The translations under genes were made by a program, and so were the position numbers. From IMG/VR virus record IMGVR_UViG_3300017759_001760, positions 1-24,088 of that record: DNA of 24,088 bases; one strand, 5' to 3'. This document shows positions 12,690 to 20,775 of the stretch, in pieces. Position 1 is the stretch's first letter; every line of letters starts with the position of its first letter. Source of the stretch: a virus. Below the pieces are notes generated by a model that was given only the letters and a program-made list of their open reading frames with translations, ran no database searches and was not told the origin of the DNA.

Positions 12690-12696
12690 GTATGAT
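12668..12696 (+). promoter_or_regulatory. Near-consensus sigma-70 promoter of the carbohydrate operon
   Basis: TTGACA (12668-12673, 6/6), 17-bp spacer, TATGAT (12691-12696, 5/6), then AGGAAG as a Shine-Dalgarno and ATG at 12721. The -35 is inside the preceding terminator hairpin. It is the only convincing promoter I see for the genes from 12721 to the window end, and its host-type boxes suggest early transcription. Confidence 0.82.
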
Positions 12697-12720
12697 ATAC
12701 AGGAAGAAACTTTTTGATAC

Positions 12721-13773
12721 ATGTCTGACTATACGAAAACTGCACTTGTACTTGGTGCAGGTGGCTTTATTGGAAGTCATATGGTAAAACGTTTGCGGTC
12801 TGAGGGGTATTGGGTACGTGGTGTAGATCTTAAACGTCCTGAGTTCTCAGACACAGAGGCAAATGAATTTATCTATGGAGATCTACGCGATCGTAGTTTT
12901 GTAGATAGAGTAATTAGATTCAAGGGATATCTTGGAAACTTCTACGCTTCTGTTCCTCAGCAGTATCATCAAACTTTTGATGAAATCTACCAATTTGCTG
13001 CTGATATGGGCGGAGCTGGGTTTGTTTTTACTGGTGAAAATGATGCTGATATTATGCATAATTCTGTTAGCATCAATCTGAATGTCCTTGAAGCACAGAA
13101 AGAGTTCAATGATTATACATTAACGAATACAACTAAGATTTTCTACTCTGGTTCTGCCTGCATGTATCCGGAGCACAACCAACTTGACCCTGATAATCCT
13201 GATTGCCGTGAAGAATCCGCATACCCCGCAAACCCAGACTCTGAGTATGGATGGGAAAAACTATTCTCAGAGCGACTCTACCTTGCATATAACCGCAACT
13301 ATGGCACTCCTGTTCGTATTGCTAGGTATCACAATATTTTTGGACCGGAAGGAACTTGGGACGGTGGAAGAGAGAAGGCACCAGCTGCAATCTGCCGTAA
13401 AGTCGCTTACCTCCCGGAGGAGGGTGGAGCAATCGAGGTGTGGGGAGATGGCTTACAGACTCGTTCCTTCCTGTTCATTGACGAATGCATTGAAGCAACT
13501 CGACGATTGATGGATGGAGATTTTCTTGGTCCTGTGAATATCGGATCAGAAGAAATGGTTACCATTAACCAACTGGTAGACACTGCTGCCAAGGTCTCTG
13601 GCAAAGATGTCAAGAAGATTTATAAATTAGATGCTCCTACGGGAGTTCGTGGTCGTAATTCTAATAATGATTTGATCCGCGAAAAACTTGGATGGAACTA
13701 TTCCCAATCGCTTGAGAATGGTATTCGTAAAACATACAATTGGATTGAGGAACAGATTAACCATGTCGTTTGA
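12721..13773 (+). CDS. GDP-mannose 3,5-epimerase-like SDR enzyme
   Basis: 350 residues, extended short-chain dehydrogenase fold. NAD-binding GAGGFIGS (12-19), catalytic Tyr176/Lys180 in EYGWEK, and the epimerase-specific residues of plant GDP-mannose 3,5-epimerase: Cys147 in GSACMYP and Lys219 in GGREKAPAA. The further stretch WGDGLQTRSFLFIDECIEA and the late segment with VRGRNSNNDLI also match the plant enzyme closely, so the family call is strong. That enzyme turns GDP-D-mannose into GDP-L-galactose or GDP-L-gulose. It is the first gene of the operon, behind the promoter at 12668, and it overlaps the next gene by 11 bases. The product here may be a donor for the GT10/GT11-like enzymes downstream. 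Confidence 0.88.
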   Translation: MSDYTKTALVLGAGGFIGSHMVKRLRSEGYWVRGVDLKRPEFSDTEANEFIYGDLRDRSFVDRVIRFKGYLGNFYASVPQQYHQTFDEIYQFAADMGGAGFVFTGENDADIMHNSVSINLNVLEAQKEFNDYTLTNTTKIFYSGSACMYPEHNQLDPDNPDCREESAYPANPDSEYGWEKLFSERLYLAYNRNYGTPVRIARYHNIFGPEGTWDGGREKAPAAICRKVAYLPEEGGAIEVWGDGLQTRSFLFIDECIEATRRLMDGDFLGPVNIGSEEMVTINQLVDTAAKVSGKDVKKIYKLDAPTGVRGRNSNNDLIREKLGWNYSQSLENGIRKTYNWIEEQINHVV

Positions 13774-14413
13774 TCACAATATAATTGCTAATAAGGTAAC
13801 TAGAGTTCTGCATGTAGGTGCAGATCGTGGTGGAGAACTACCCCAATACAGAGATATGGGTGTTGAGGAAGTCGTATGGGTGGAAGCAAACCCTGAGGTA
13901 TATGGAGAACTTCTGGAAAATATTGAGATTATGAATATTAATGAGGTTCAAAGTCGCCCATACAATCAGTTAATCTCAGATCAAGATGATGTTGAACTTG
14001 ACTTCAATCTGTACTATGGTTGGGATGCTGGACATCTTGTCGGTAACAAAGGAATGTCCTCTATTCTTAAAGCAAGAAATTCTTGGTGGGGATCTGATTG
14101 CTATCGTGGAACTATTAAGTTAAATTCTTTATCGGTTGATACTTTCTTAGAAAGAAATGAAATTGATAATTCATTTGATATGATGAATATTGATACTCAA
14201 GGTGCTGAGTTGATGGTATTTAATGGAGCAACTGAAGTTCTGAGGAAAATTAATGTTATTAACTGTGAGGTTACTTTCTTTAACCCTCACTACCACAAAA
14301 ATCCAAACTTCGATGAGGTATATGAATACTTAAAACCATATGGATTTAAGCATGTTCATACTGATTATTGTTTAGAACGCAATTGGGGTGACGCTGTATT
14401 TGTAAAAGAATGA
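13763..14413 (+). CDS. FkbM-family methyltransferase
   Basis: 216 residues from ATG 13763 (MSFDHNIIANKV); the longer in-frame ORF start lies inside the epimerase gene. The SAM-binding motif I is VLHVGADRGGE (15-25), followed by the acidic WVEANPEVY. FkbM hallmarks are SVDTFLE and MMNIDTQGAELMVFNGA, near the middle and late parts. FkbM enzymes O-methylate sugars or other hydroxyls in polysaccharide and antibiotic pathways, so capping or modifying a glycan is likely. It overlaps the next gene by 4 bases (ATGA). Confidence 0.85.
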   Translation: MSFDHNIIANKVTRVLHVGADRGGELPQYRDMGVEEVVWVEANPEVYGELLENIEIMNINEVQSRPYNQLISDQDDVELDFNLYYGWDAGHLVGNKGMSSILKARNSWWGSDCYRGTIKLNSLSVDTFLERNEIDNSFDMMNIDTQGAELMVFNGATEVLRKINVINCEVTFFNPHYHKNPNFDEVYEYLKPYGFKHVHTDYCLERNWGDAVFVKE

Positions 14414-15177
14414 AAAAATACTGCATTATTAAACAACCAGCAGGATTTGGAGATATTCTTTTTTGTCAAAAGATTGCAAAAGTATTTCAAGAGAATACAG
14501 AGTATAAAGAGGTCATCTGGCCAGTTGATACAGTATATTCTTATCTTGAGGAATATATGGGAGATGATGATCTTCACTTTCCCAGAGAGAATGAAGACTT
14601 TCCTTTTAAAGAAGTTTATCAATGTAATAGTCATAGTTGCTTACAGTCAGAGCAATTTCTTTTCATCCCTCTCCAGACTGCAGATTATACCCTATCACCA
14701 TGTAAATGTCATGGCAATCCTAGAGCACATGGTCATATAAAGTATAATTTTTGCAATTTAGATTATCTGGATTGGAAAGATTATTTGGCGTTTAGGAGGT
14801 TTGATGATAGAGAGGATGCTTTAGTTAAACATCTTGGACTTGATCTAAGTAAACCGTTTAATCTAATTAATAAAAGTTGTGGAACTCCACCTCGATGTGA
14901 GTATCGAGAGAATATCAAACCTGATAATGATTACTTGAACGTATACATGGATGCAATTGAGGGATTTTCTTTATTTGATTGGTGTAAAGTCTTTGAACAT
15001 GCTCAAGAGATTCATACTATGGAGACGGGTGTATGGTATGTTTTGGACAAATTGGGTTTGAATAATGTATATGTTTACTCTAAATATACCAGCGATTGGA
15101 ATCCAGAAAAACATCTTCCAGATGACTTTTCGTATATGAAAGATAATTGCAATTCGAATTGGAAACTTATTAATTAG
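14410..15177 (+). CDS. Putative glycosyltransferase (GT-B/heptosyltransferase-like)
   Basis: 255 residues. The N-terminal IIKQPAGFGDILFCQKIAKV (6-25) resembles the glycine-rich beginning of GT9 heptosyltransferases and related GT-B enzymes (GxGDxL). A late segment, WCKVFEHAQEIHTMETGVWYVLDKLGL, resembles the nucleotide-sugar-binding part (DSGxxHLA-like, here METGVWYVL). A Cys-rich middle (CKCHGNPRAHGH) is unusual for GT9. The match is weak, and it could be another GT-B-like protein. Translationally coupled to the FkbM gene. Very AT-rich codons, as in the rest of this part of the operon. Confidence 0.5.
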   Translation: MKKYCIIKQPAGFGDILFCQKIAKVFQENTEYKEVIWPVDTVYSYLEEYMGDDDLHFPRENEDFPFKEVYQCNSHSCLQSEQFLFIPLQTADYTLSPCKCHGNPRAHGHIKYNFCNLDYLDWKDYLAFRRFDDREDALVKHLGLDLSKPFNLINKSCGTPPRCEYRENIKPDNDYLNVYMDAIEGFSLFDWCKVFEHAQEIHTMETGVWYVLDKLGLNNVYVYSKYTSDWNPEKHLPDDFSYMKDNCNSNWKLIN

Positions 15178-15186
15178 GAGATAATC

Positions 15187-15819
15187 ATGGGATGCTTACG
15201 GCGACACAGATTGGATGGATATATTAAGGATTATGGTCTAGAATATTACTTTGAGACAGGAACTGGTCAAGCAGAAGCGTTAGAACATGCGATTAAGTAT
15301 CCATTTAAGAGATGTTATACCGTTGATATCGATGAAGATATGGTGGAGTTTTCTTACAATAAACTTAAAGATAGATCCACATGTGATATTGAATTTTTGG
15401 TTGGTAAATCTACTGATATTTTGGATGAATGTGTTCCAGAACTACCACAAGAATCTCCTGTTTTATTTTTTTTAGATGCTCATTTTCCTGGAGCAGATTT
15501 TCATAAGTGTAGTTATGAAGAATCTATTAGAGAGCATATGCAGGATGCTTTCCCTTTAGAAGAAGAGGTTGATATTATCTTAAAACATCGTGATGTATCA
15601 AAAGATATGATCATCATCGATGATTTGATTCTTTATCAAAAGGATGCTAAAGTTGAGTGTCTACAGCAAGGTATTGTATGGAAGTATGATTGGCTTCAAG
15701 AGGAATTAAATCTACAAACCAGTGCTAATTTCTTGTATGAAAAGTTTGAAAAAACTCATGATTTTAAAACTGACTTGAGAGATCAAGGGTATCTTATTAT
15801 TACGCCTAAAGTAAAATGA
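15187..15819 (+). CDS. Class I SAM-dependent methyltransferase-like protein
   Basis: 210 residues with a good Shine-Dalgarno (TAGGAGATAA). Motif I appears as FETGTGQAEALE (22-33), the acidic ribose-binding residue in YTVDIDEDM (44-52), and later VLFFLDAHFPG and MIIIDDLIL, which fit the beta-strands of a Rossmann methyltransferase. The catalytic acceptor part is unlike FkbM, so the substrate is open: sugar or another small molecule. The gene ends coupled (ATGA) to the isomerase/nucleotidyltransferase fusion. Confidence 0.65.
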   Translation: MGCLRRHRLDGYIKDYGLEYYFETGTGQAEALEHAIKYPFKRCYTVDIDEDMVEFSYNKLKDRSTCDIEFLVGKSTDILDECVPELPQESPVLFFLDAHFPGADFHKCSYEESIREHMQDAFPLEEEVDIILKHRDVSKDMIIIDDLILYQKDAKVECLQQGIVWKYDWLQEELNLQTSANFLYEKFEKTHDFKTDLRDQGYLIITPKVK

Positions 15820-16676
15820 AAACTATTATTATTTCTTCTGATCATAATGGAGTTACAGACAAGCAACAATTAAAAAGTTTTTTGAAGGGTGAAGGTTATC
15901 GTGTTATTGATATTGGACCATTCACACCAGACGTAAGTGTTGATTATGTAGACTATGCTGCACAACTTTCTACCATAGTAAGTAATAAGGAGGCAGATAG
16001 AGGCATTCTCCTCTGCGGAACTGGTGTCGGTATGAGTATTGTTGCTAATCGCTATCCTGGAGTTCGTGCAGTTCTTGCACATAATGAACTGACTGCTGTT
16101 AAGTCTAGGGAACACAATGATTCTAACGTGCTATGCCTTGGTTCCTGGTTGTCATCTCAAATTGAAATGAGAGAGATGTCAAGGATGTGGTTGGAAGAGG
16201 CATGGGGTGAGGGTCGCCATATCAAACGCACCACTAAGATTGATAATAATAGTGGAATTGTACTTACAAATGGTGTTTTTGATATCTTACATAAAGGGCA
16301 TCTTGAACTGCTGAAGTTCTCTAAAATACAAGGAACAAACGTTGTTGTTGCTATTGATTCTGATCGTAGAGTAAGAGAATTAAAGGGCAATAATAGACCA
16401 ATTAATAGTGAAGAAGATCGTAGAAGAATTCTTGAATCCATAAAGTATGTTGATGAAGTTGTTATCTTTGATTCAACTGAAGAACTTCAAGATTTATATG
16501 AGACATTAAGTCCAGAAGTTATTGTAAAGGGGTCCGAATGGACCGCAAATGAAGTAAGAGAACGTGATGGAATACCTGGTAGTATTCAAGTGAAAGTTTA
16601 TCCTCTTGTTGGCGAATACTCAACTACTAATGTCATGCATAAAATTCGGGATATGGAGACATGCGAGAAAATTTGA
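15816..16676 (+). CDS. Fusion: RpiB-type sugar-phosphate isomerase + HldE-C-type nucleotidyltransferase
   Basis: 286 residues, two domains. Residues 1-about 142 are RpiB/LacAB-like: SSDHNG (Asp9, His10), the catalytic-cysteine loop LLCGTGVGMSIVANR (Cys67) and EHNDSNVL (His100). Residues about 147-286 are the cytidylyltransferase-like domain of HldE/RfaE2: TNGVFDILHKGHLELL with His159-x-Gly-His162, RPINSEEDRR, and the STTNVMHKI tail that matches the HldE end. In heptose synthesis the C-domain makes ADP-heptose from the 1-phosphate. The isomerase class differs from GmhA (SIS fold), so the sugar is uncertain: a pentose, hexose or heptose phosphate. The next gene is an HldE N-domain-like kinase, which strengthens the pathway reading. 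Confidence 0.88.
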   Translation: MKTIIISSDHNGVTDKQQLKSFLKGEGYRVIDIGPFTPDVSVDYVDYAAQLSTIVSNKEADRGILLCGTGVGMSIVANRYPGVRAVLAHNELTAVKSREHNDSNVLCLGSWLSSQIEMREMSRMWLEEAWGEGRHIKRTTKIDNNSGIVLTNGVFDILHKGHLELLKFSKIQGTNVVVAIDSDRRVRELKGNNRPINSEEDRRRILESIKYVDEVVIFDSTEELQDLYETLSPEVIVKGSEWTANEVRERDGIPGSIQVKVYPLVGEYSTTNVMHKIRDMETCEKI

Positions 16677-17434
16677 AGTATTTGGTTGTTGGTGACACCA
16701 TCCTTGACGAAACTATTGAATTGGAGGCTTGTGGTCTTTCTCTAGAGTCTCCTACTATTAAAACTTCATTAGTAACTCGGATGACTGATTATGGTGGAGC
16801 TGCTAATGTAGCAAAATATCTCTCTAAATTTGGTAGAAATGTAACTTTTGCCACGTCTATGAGTTATGAGATGGGAAAAATTTTTGAGGAACAATATGGA
16901 GTCAAGGTACTGAATTATTTTCAGGGAAAAAATAACAAGAAGACAAGATATTGGGTGAGTCATGGTGATTCTAGATATAAACATTTACAGATAAATGATG
17001 TTAATGATGAGTCATCAGTATCAGTTCTAGAGAATTTTGATCTGAATGAGTATGATGTGATAGCGTTCTCAGATTATCGGTGTGGATTCATAAAAGAGTC
17101 ATTTGTTTCTCATGTGGCGAACAATGCAAAGATAACTTATGCTGCTTCTCAAGTTTCTAGTAAGGAGCATAATTATGGTATGTACTTTGATATGGATTAT
17201 ATTGTTTGTAATGAGTACGAATCCCAATTTACGGATAGAATAACTAACATTTGTGTTACATTAGGATCTAGGGGATGTATGGTTAATGGTGTCAAATATT
17301 TTACAGATGCTGTAGACAAACCAATAAATACGATTGGTGCAGGTGATTGCTTCTATGCTGCTTTGCTAGCAACAGGTGATCCACACTTTGCTAATAAAAG
17401 AGCATTTGATTATGTTTCCAACAATATTGAATGA
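16661..17434 (+). CDS. HldE N-domain/PfkB-like sugar kinase
   Basis: 257 residues. The N-terminus LVVGDTILDETIEL (8-21) followed by SLESPTIKT and GGAANVAKYL (45-54) matches the beginning of the heptose-7-phosphate kinase part of HldE. SDYRCGF (137-143) and NTIGAGDCFYAALLATG (223-239) with the catalytic Asp229 complete the PfkB fold. It ends about 28 residues after the GAGD motif, shorter than the E. coli domain, and the usual DPK segment is replaced by ASQVSS. It should phosphorylate a sugar phosphate at C1 before the nucleotidyl transfer done by the upstream fusion protein. It overlaps that gene by 16 bases and the next gene by 23. Confidence 0.82.
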   Translation: MRENLKYLVVGDTILDETIELEACGLSLESPTIKTSLVTRMTDYGGAANVAKYLSKFGRNVTFATSMSYEMGKIFEEQYGVKVLNYFQGKNNKKTRYWVSHGDSRYKHLQINDVNDESSVSVLENFDLNEYDVIAFSDYRCGFIKESFVSHVANNAKITYAASQVSSKEHNYGMYFDMDYIVCNEYESQFTDRITNICVTLGSRGCMVNGVKYFTDAVDKPINTIGAGDCFYAALLATGDPHFANKRAFDYVSNNIE

Positions 17435-18116
17435 GATTGAGGATTGTCTCAAACTCAACAAGGCATTAAAAGAAAATAATCTAGTTAAATTAACTTGGGG
17501 TAATGCTAGTGTGCTTTCTAAAGATGGAAAGCACGTTGTGATAAAACCTTCTGGGGTCAATTTCGACGAAATAAAGTTTAGTGATCTTTGTATCATAGAA
17601 CTTTATACTGGTAATCAGATCTCGGGAATGAAACCATCCGTAGATACTGCCATCCACTTGGAGATTTATAAAGCATTTCCTCAGATAAAATCAATTATAC
17701 ACAGTCATTCTAAGTTTGCTACTTCTTGGGCACAGGCATTAAAATCAATTCCTATTTTAGGAACAACTCATGCTGATTATTTTCTCTCTGATATTCCTGT
17801 TGCTAGACAACTACACAGAAATGAACTAGATGAATATGAAAAAAATCTAGGACAGTCTGTTGTTGACTACTTCCAAAAGTATAAAATTAATCCACTTAAT
17901 ATTCCAGCAATACTTTTACCTGGTCATGGTGTGATGGTGTTCTCTAATTCAGCAAAGAGGACTCTTGAGTGTGCTATTGTGCTTGAAGAAATAGCAGAGA
18001 TGGCTTATTATACTATAAAGATAAACCCATCACTAGAAATGTCGGATCTATCTGAAATTTTGTATGAAAAACACTTTGAAAGAAAAAATGGAATCAACAA
18101 ATACTACGGACAATAG
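17412..18116 (+). CDS. AraD-type L-ribulose-5-phosphate 4-epimerase
   Basis: 234 residues from ATG 17412 (MFPTILNEIED), chosen because it gives the E. coli AraD length (231); the in-frame ATG at 17376 would add 12 residues inside the kinase gene. Class II aldolase/epimerase zinc site: His97 and His99 (IIHSHSKFAT) and His172 (LLPGHGVM). Further AraD features are LTWGNAS (28-33), IKPSGVNFD, PSVDTAIH (Asp78), GTTHADYF (Asp122) and the terminal KYYGQ that is diagnostic of AraD. It interconverts L-ribulose-5-P and D-xylulose-5-P, so here it links the pentose-phosphate pool to the sugar made by this cluster. Substrate may differ in the phage. Confidence 0.88.
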   Translation: MFPTILNEIEDCLKLNKALKENNLVKLTWGNASVLSKDGKHVVIKPSGVNFDEIKFSDLCIIELYTGNQISGMKPSVDTAIHLEIYKAFPQIKSIIHSHSKFATSWAQALKSIPILGTTHADYFLSDIPVARQLHRNELDEYEKNLGQSVVDYFQKYKINPLNIPAILLPGHGVMVFSNSAKRTLECAIVLEEIAEMAYYTIKINPSLEMSDLSEILYEKHFERKNGINKYYGQ

Positions 18117-18513
18117 TTATGGGAGACAAGATTTACCACCAGTCTTAAAGTGTGAGGAGAAGAGAGACAAGTATTGGGGATACATCACTACTGTGTTTGC
18201 AACTGAAGACTTCACACTCAAAGAAGTATTCATGAAAGGTGGCACTCAGAGTAGCATGGAGTATCATGTGAATAAGGACGAGTTTTATTATATCCAATCT
18301 GGTAAATTAAAGGTGGGAATGAGGATTGGAAGAGCAAAAAACAAATCAATTATTCTCGAAGCAGGTGATGTATTTCACATACCGCCTGGATTGATGCATA
18401 TGCGTATTGCAATTGAAGATACAGTTGTGATAGAATGGTCAAATAAAGATGATGATACTGACTCTAACATCGTCGAAGACGGCAAAACTTACGTATTTAC
18501 TGAGGACGAATGA
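18088..18513 (+). CDS. Cupin-fold sugar isomerase-like protein
   Basis: 141 residues from ATG 18088 (MESTNTTDNSYG); an ATG at 18064 lies further inside the upstream gene. Cupin motifs: SSMEYHVNKDEFYYIQSG (His60, Glu65) and AGDVFHIPPGLMHMRIA (92-108, His104). This resembles the metal-binding cupin domain of type II phosphomannose isomerases and similar sugar isomerases, but one metal His of the HxH motif is Asn62. It ends acidic. Placed between AraD and the transaldolase, it may isomerise a sugar phosphate or nucleotide sugar. Activity is not certain because of the incomplete ligand set. Confidence 0.7.
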   Translation: MESTNTTDNSYGRQDLPPVLKCEEKRDKYWGYITTVFATEDFTLKEVFMKGGTQSSMEYHVNKDEFYYIQSGKLKVGMRIGRAKNKSIILEAGDVFHIPPGLMHMRIAIEDTVVIEWSNKDDDTDSNIVEDGKTYVFTEDE

Positions 18514-19181
18514 ATTATCTGTTTGCTGATACTGCTAACCTTGATGAGATTAAGGTAGCACATGATATGGGTGTGATTCAGGGTGTAACTACCAACCCAT
18601 CTATTATTGCTAAGGAACCACAAGGAAGTTTTGATGACTTGATCATGAAACTCTCTGAGTATTGTGGAGCAGAGAATCTTTCTCTAAGTGTAGAAGTTTT
18701 TGCTGAAGAATATGATGCGATTGTGAAGCAAGCATGTGAGATCTATGAAAAGTTTTCTACTGTATGTCCTGATTTGTATGTCAAAATCCCTGTTGGATTT
18801 GATGAACTGAGGGCAATTAAGACTTGCTCTAAGAATGGTGTGAAGATCAACGCTACCATTTGCTACAGCGAGCAGCAACTTATCCATTGTGCCTCTGCTG
18901 GTGCTAAGTATGTCTCTCTGTTCTATTGCCGCCTCAAGCAACACGGTGGTGATGTAGAGCGAGCTTTGAAGAGAACTAGACGTTACATCCTTGAGAATGG
19001 TTTGGATACTCAGATCATTGCTGGTAGTATTCGCACACAGCAGGACGTATGCGATGCATGGGATTATGGTGCTGATATTGTAACCACAGGACTTCCTGTG
19101 ATTAATGAGATGGTTTCCCATCCCAAAACAACAGAGTCTTATAATGGATTCATGAAAGATTTCTCTGCTTGGATGAATTGA
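18510..19181 (+). CDS. talC: Transaldolase (TalC/fructose-6-phosphate aldolase-like)
   Basis: 223 residues, the length of small class-I transaldolases. FADTANLDEI (5-14, Asp7), GVTTNPSIIAK (25-35), Schiff-base Lys92 in LYVKIPVG, and the late AGSIRT and IVTTGLPV strands are all in place. Cyanophages are known for a TalC that diverts host carbon into the pentose-phosphate pathway for nucleotide synthesis. Here, however, the gene stands in a surface-sugar operon between a cupin and an FkbM methyltransferase, so it may produce sedoheptulose-7-P or another ketose for glycan synthesis. ATGA overlap with the cupin gene. Whether this is the only transaldolase of the phage cannot be seen from this window. 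Confidence 0.9.
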   Translation: MNYLFADTANLDEIKVAHDMGVIQGVTTNPSIIAKEPQGSFDDLIMKLSEYCGAENLSLSVEVFAEEYDAIVKQACEIYEKFSTVCPDLYVKIPVGFDELRAIKTCSKNGVKINATICYSEQQLIHCASAGAKYVSLFYCRLKQHGGDVERALKRTRRYILENGLDTQIIAGSIRTQQDVCDAWDYGADIVTTGLPVINEMVSHPKTTESYNGFMKDFSAWMN

Positions 19182-19182
19182 T

Positions 19183-19968
19183 ATGTTAAAATTTTCAGAT
19201 AGAATGAGAAATGGACAATCTCCATGGATTGTCAATATCTACGAGCAGTTCTTTAAAAATAAGACTGATGGATTTCTTGTAGAAATTGGTGTTGGTGAGG
19301 TGCTTGACTGGACAAAGATGGGATTTCATAGTTCCACTGGATCTGGAGAGAAAGGATATGTTAATCCTAATAACAGCGATAGGATTCTTGATTGGGATGT
19401 AGATTGGGATAGTGGTAAGATTATCCAAGGAGACAATCACACTGTAGAATTGATCCAACAGGGTTGGACTGGAATTTATATTGATCCTCTTCGTGAGTTT
19501 ATTGATAATGAATTGGAACCAGTCTTCAAAAAGACACTATCAGAAGAGCACTTTAATAAAATTAAGTTTATTCGTAAAGGTGCATCTGATAGTAAAAAGG
19601 TTTGTATCTTGGAGCATCATGAGACATTAGTAGATACTAGCGATTTCACGATTACAGAAGAGATTGATCCATATAATTATCAAGGAAGACGTGTTCTTTG
19701 CGATAGAACCTCTGATATCTTAGAAGAGAATGGATGTCCTTATGACATTGATTTCATGTTGATCGATGCGGAATCTGCTGAGGTTAGTATTATTAATGGT
19801 ATTGACTTTGATAAGCATCGACCAAGACTTATGTTTATTGAGACTTATCATACTGGTAAAGACCCAGTGACTTATGCATTGCCGAATGAATATATTGAAG
19901 CAGTAACGGATGGTCTTAATACCTTATACATACACGAAGACTTTTACAAAGGTCCAGTTATATTATGA
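19183..19968 (+). CDS. FkbM-like methyltransferase, second copy
   Basis: 261 residues, starting one base after the TalC stop. The SAM motif is FLVEIGVGEVLDW (31-43) and the later conserved strand is DIDFMLIDAESAEVSIINGIDF (about 188-209), a form of the FkbM DxEGxE motif (here DAESAE), with LMFIETYH after it. A long insertion with SSTGSGEKGYVNPNNSD separates motif I from the rest. It differs enough from the copy at 13763 that a second, separate methylation site is likely, not a tandem duplication. Coupled to the next gene (ATGA). Confidence 0.75.
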   Translation: MLKFSDRMRNGQSPWIVNIYEQFFKNKTDGFLVEIGVGEVLDWTKMGFHSSTGSGEKGYVNPNNSDRILDWDVDWDSGKIIQGDNHTVELIQQGWTGIYIDPLREFIDNELEPVFKKTLSEEHFNKIKFIRKGASDSKKVCILEHHETLVDTSDFTITEEIDPYNYQGRRVLCDRTSDILEENGCPYDIDFMLIDAESAEVSIINGIDFDKHRPRLMFIETYHTGKDPVTYALPNEYIEAVTDGLNTLYIHEDFYKGPVIL

Positions 19969-20774
19969 GTAGAGTAAAATATAACTTGGTTGGAAATACT
20001 TTCACCCACCTTACCAATGGTAATAAAGGATATTCAGTTCATGGTAAAGAGTCAAAGTATCTTGAGTGGTCGGTTGACGATCCTCTAGCAGACGGAACTT
20101 TCTATATTGATAATACAATCAATGATGGAATACGAGATAATCGTAAGGGTCCAAAATATTTGTGGCTTCTAGAGTCCAAATATATTAGACCTTCACTGGT
20201 AGAAAGTATAATTGAAAATCAAAAATTAGTCGAGGAAACATATCATACAATCTTTACTCACGACCAGAGATTACTTGCCTTGGGTGATAAGTATAAATGG
20301 GTTCCTGCACAAGGATTTTGGATTAAAGAACCTAAGATTTATGACAAATCTAAGATGATTTCCATGATTGCATCCAATAAGAATATGTGTGCTGGTCATG
20401 CAAAGCGTCTTGAATGGGTTGAAAGGATTGGAGATCAGGTTGATTTATATGGTCGAGGATTTAATGAAATTGAATTAAAAGAGGAAGGTCTGTGTGATTA
20501 TATGTTCTCTGTAGCGATTGAGAATGGAGAGTATGAGACATATTTTACTGAGAAAATATTAGATTGTTTTGCTACAGGCACCATTCCTGTTTACCTTGGT
20601 GCTTCTGATATTGGGAATTATTTTAATACGGACGGTATAATCACTTTGAGTGATGAATTTGATGTTTCTGAAGATTTATACTATGATAGTATGGATGCAA
20701 TCCATGATAACTTAGAGAGAGCAAAGAAGATGGAAGTTCTAGAAGATTTTATCTGGGAAAATTATCTACAATAA
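19965..20774 (+). CDS. GT10-family (alpha-1,3-fucosyltransferase-like) glycosyltransferase
   Basis: 269 residues. The donor-binding GT10 segment is clear: YMFSVAIENGEYETYFTEKI (179-198) then FATGTIPVYLGASDI (202-216), matching the family pattern of FxxxxEN..x(Y/F)xTEK...G.xPVYxG. The upstream MISMIASNKNMCAGHAKRLE also fits. GT10 enzymes transfer L-fucose from GDP-fucose. In this operon a close analogue, GDP-L-galactose, may be available from the epimerase at 12721. It would act on cytoplasmic lipid-linked or protein-bound glycans. Confidence 0.85.
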   Translation: MSRVKYNLVGNTFTHLTNGNKGYSVHGKESKYLEWSVDDPLADGTFYIDNTINDGIRDNRKGPKYLWLLESKYIRPSLVESIIENQKLVEETYHTIFTHDQRLLALGDKYKWVPAQGFWIKEPKIYDKSKMISMIASNKNMCAGHAKRLEWVERIGDQVDLYGRGFNEIELKEEGLCDYMFSVAIENGEYETYFTEKILDCFATGTIPVYLGASDIGNYFNTDGIITLSDEFDVSEDLYYDSMDAIHDNLERAKKMEVLEDFIWENYLQ

Positions 20775-20775
20775 T

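Noticed and set aside
12563-12787. 74-aa plus-strand reading frame across repeats, terminator and operon promoter
   Set aside because: It spans a terminator and a promoter, has atypical composition and no family match.
18684-19235. 183-aa minus-strand reading frame over talC
   Set aside because: Antisense shadow of talC; no motif and no start signal.
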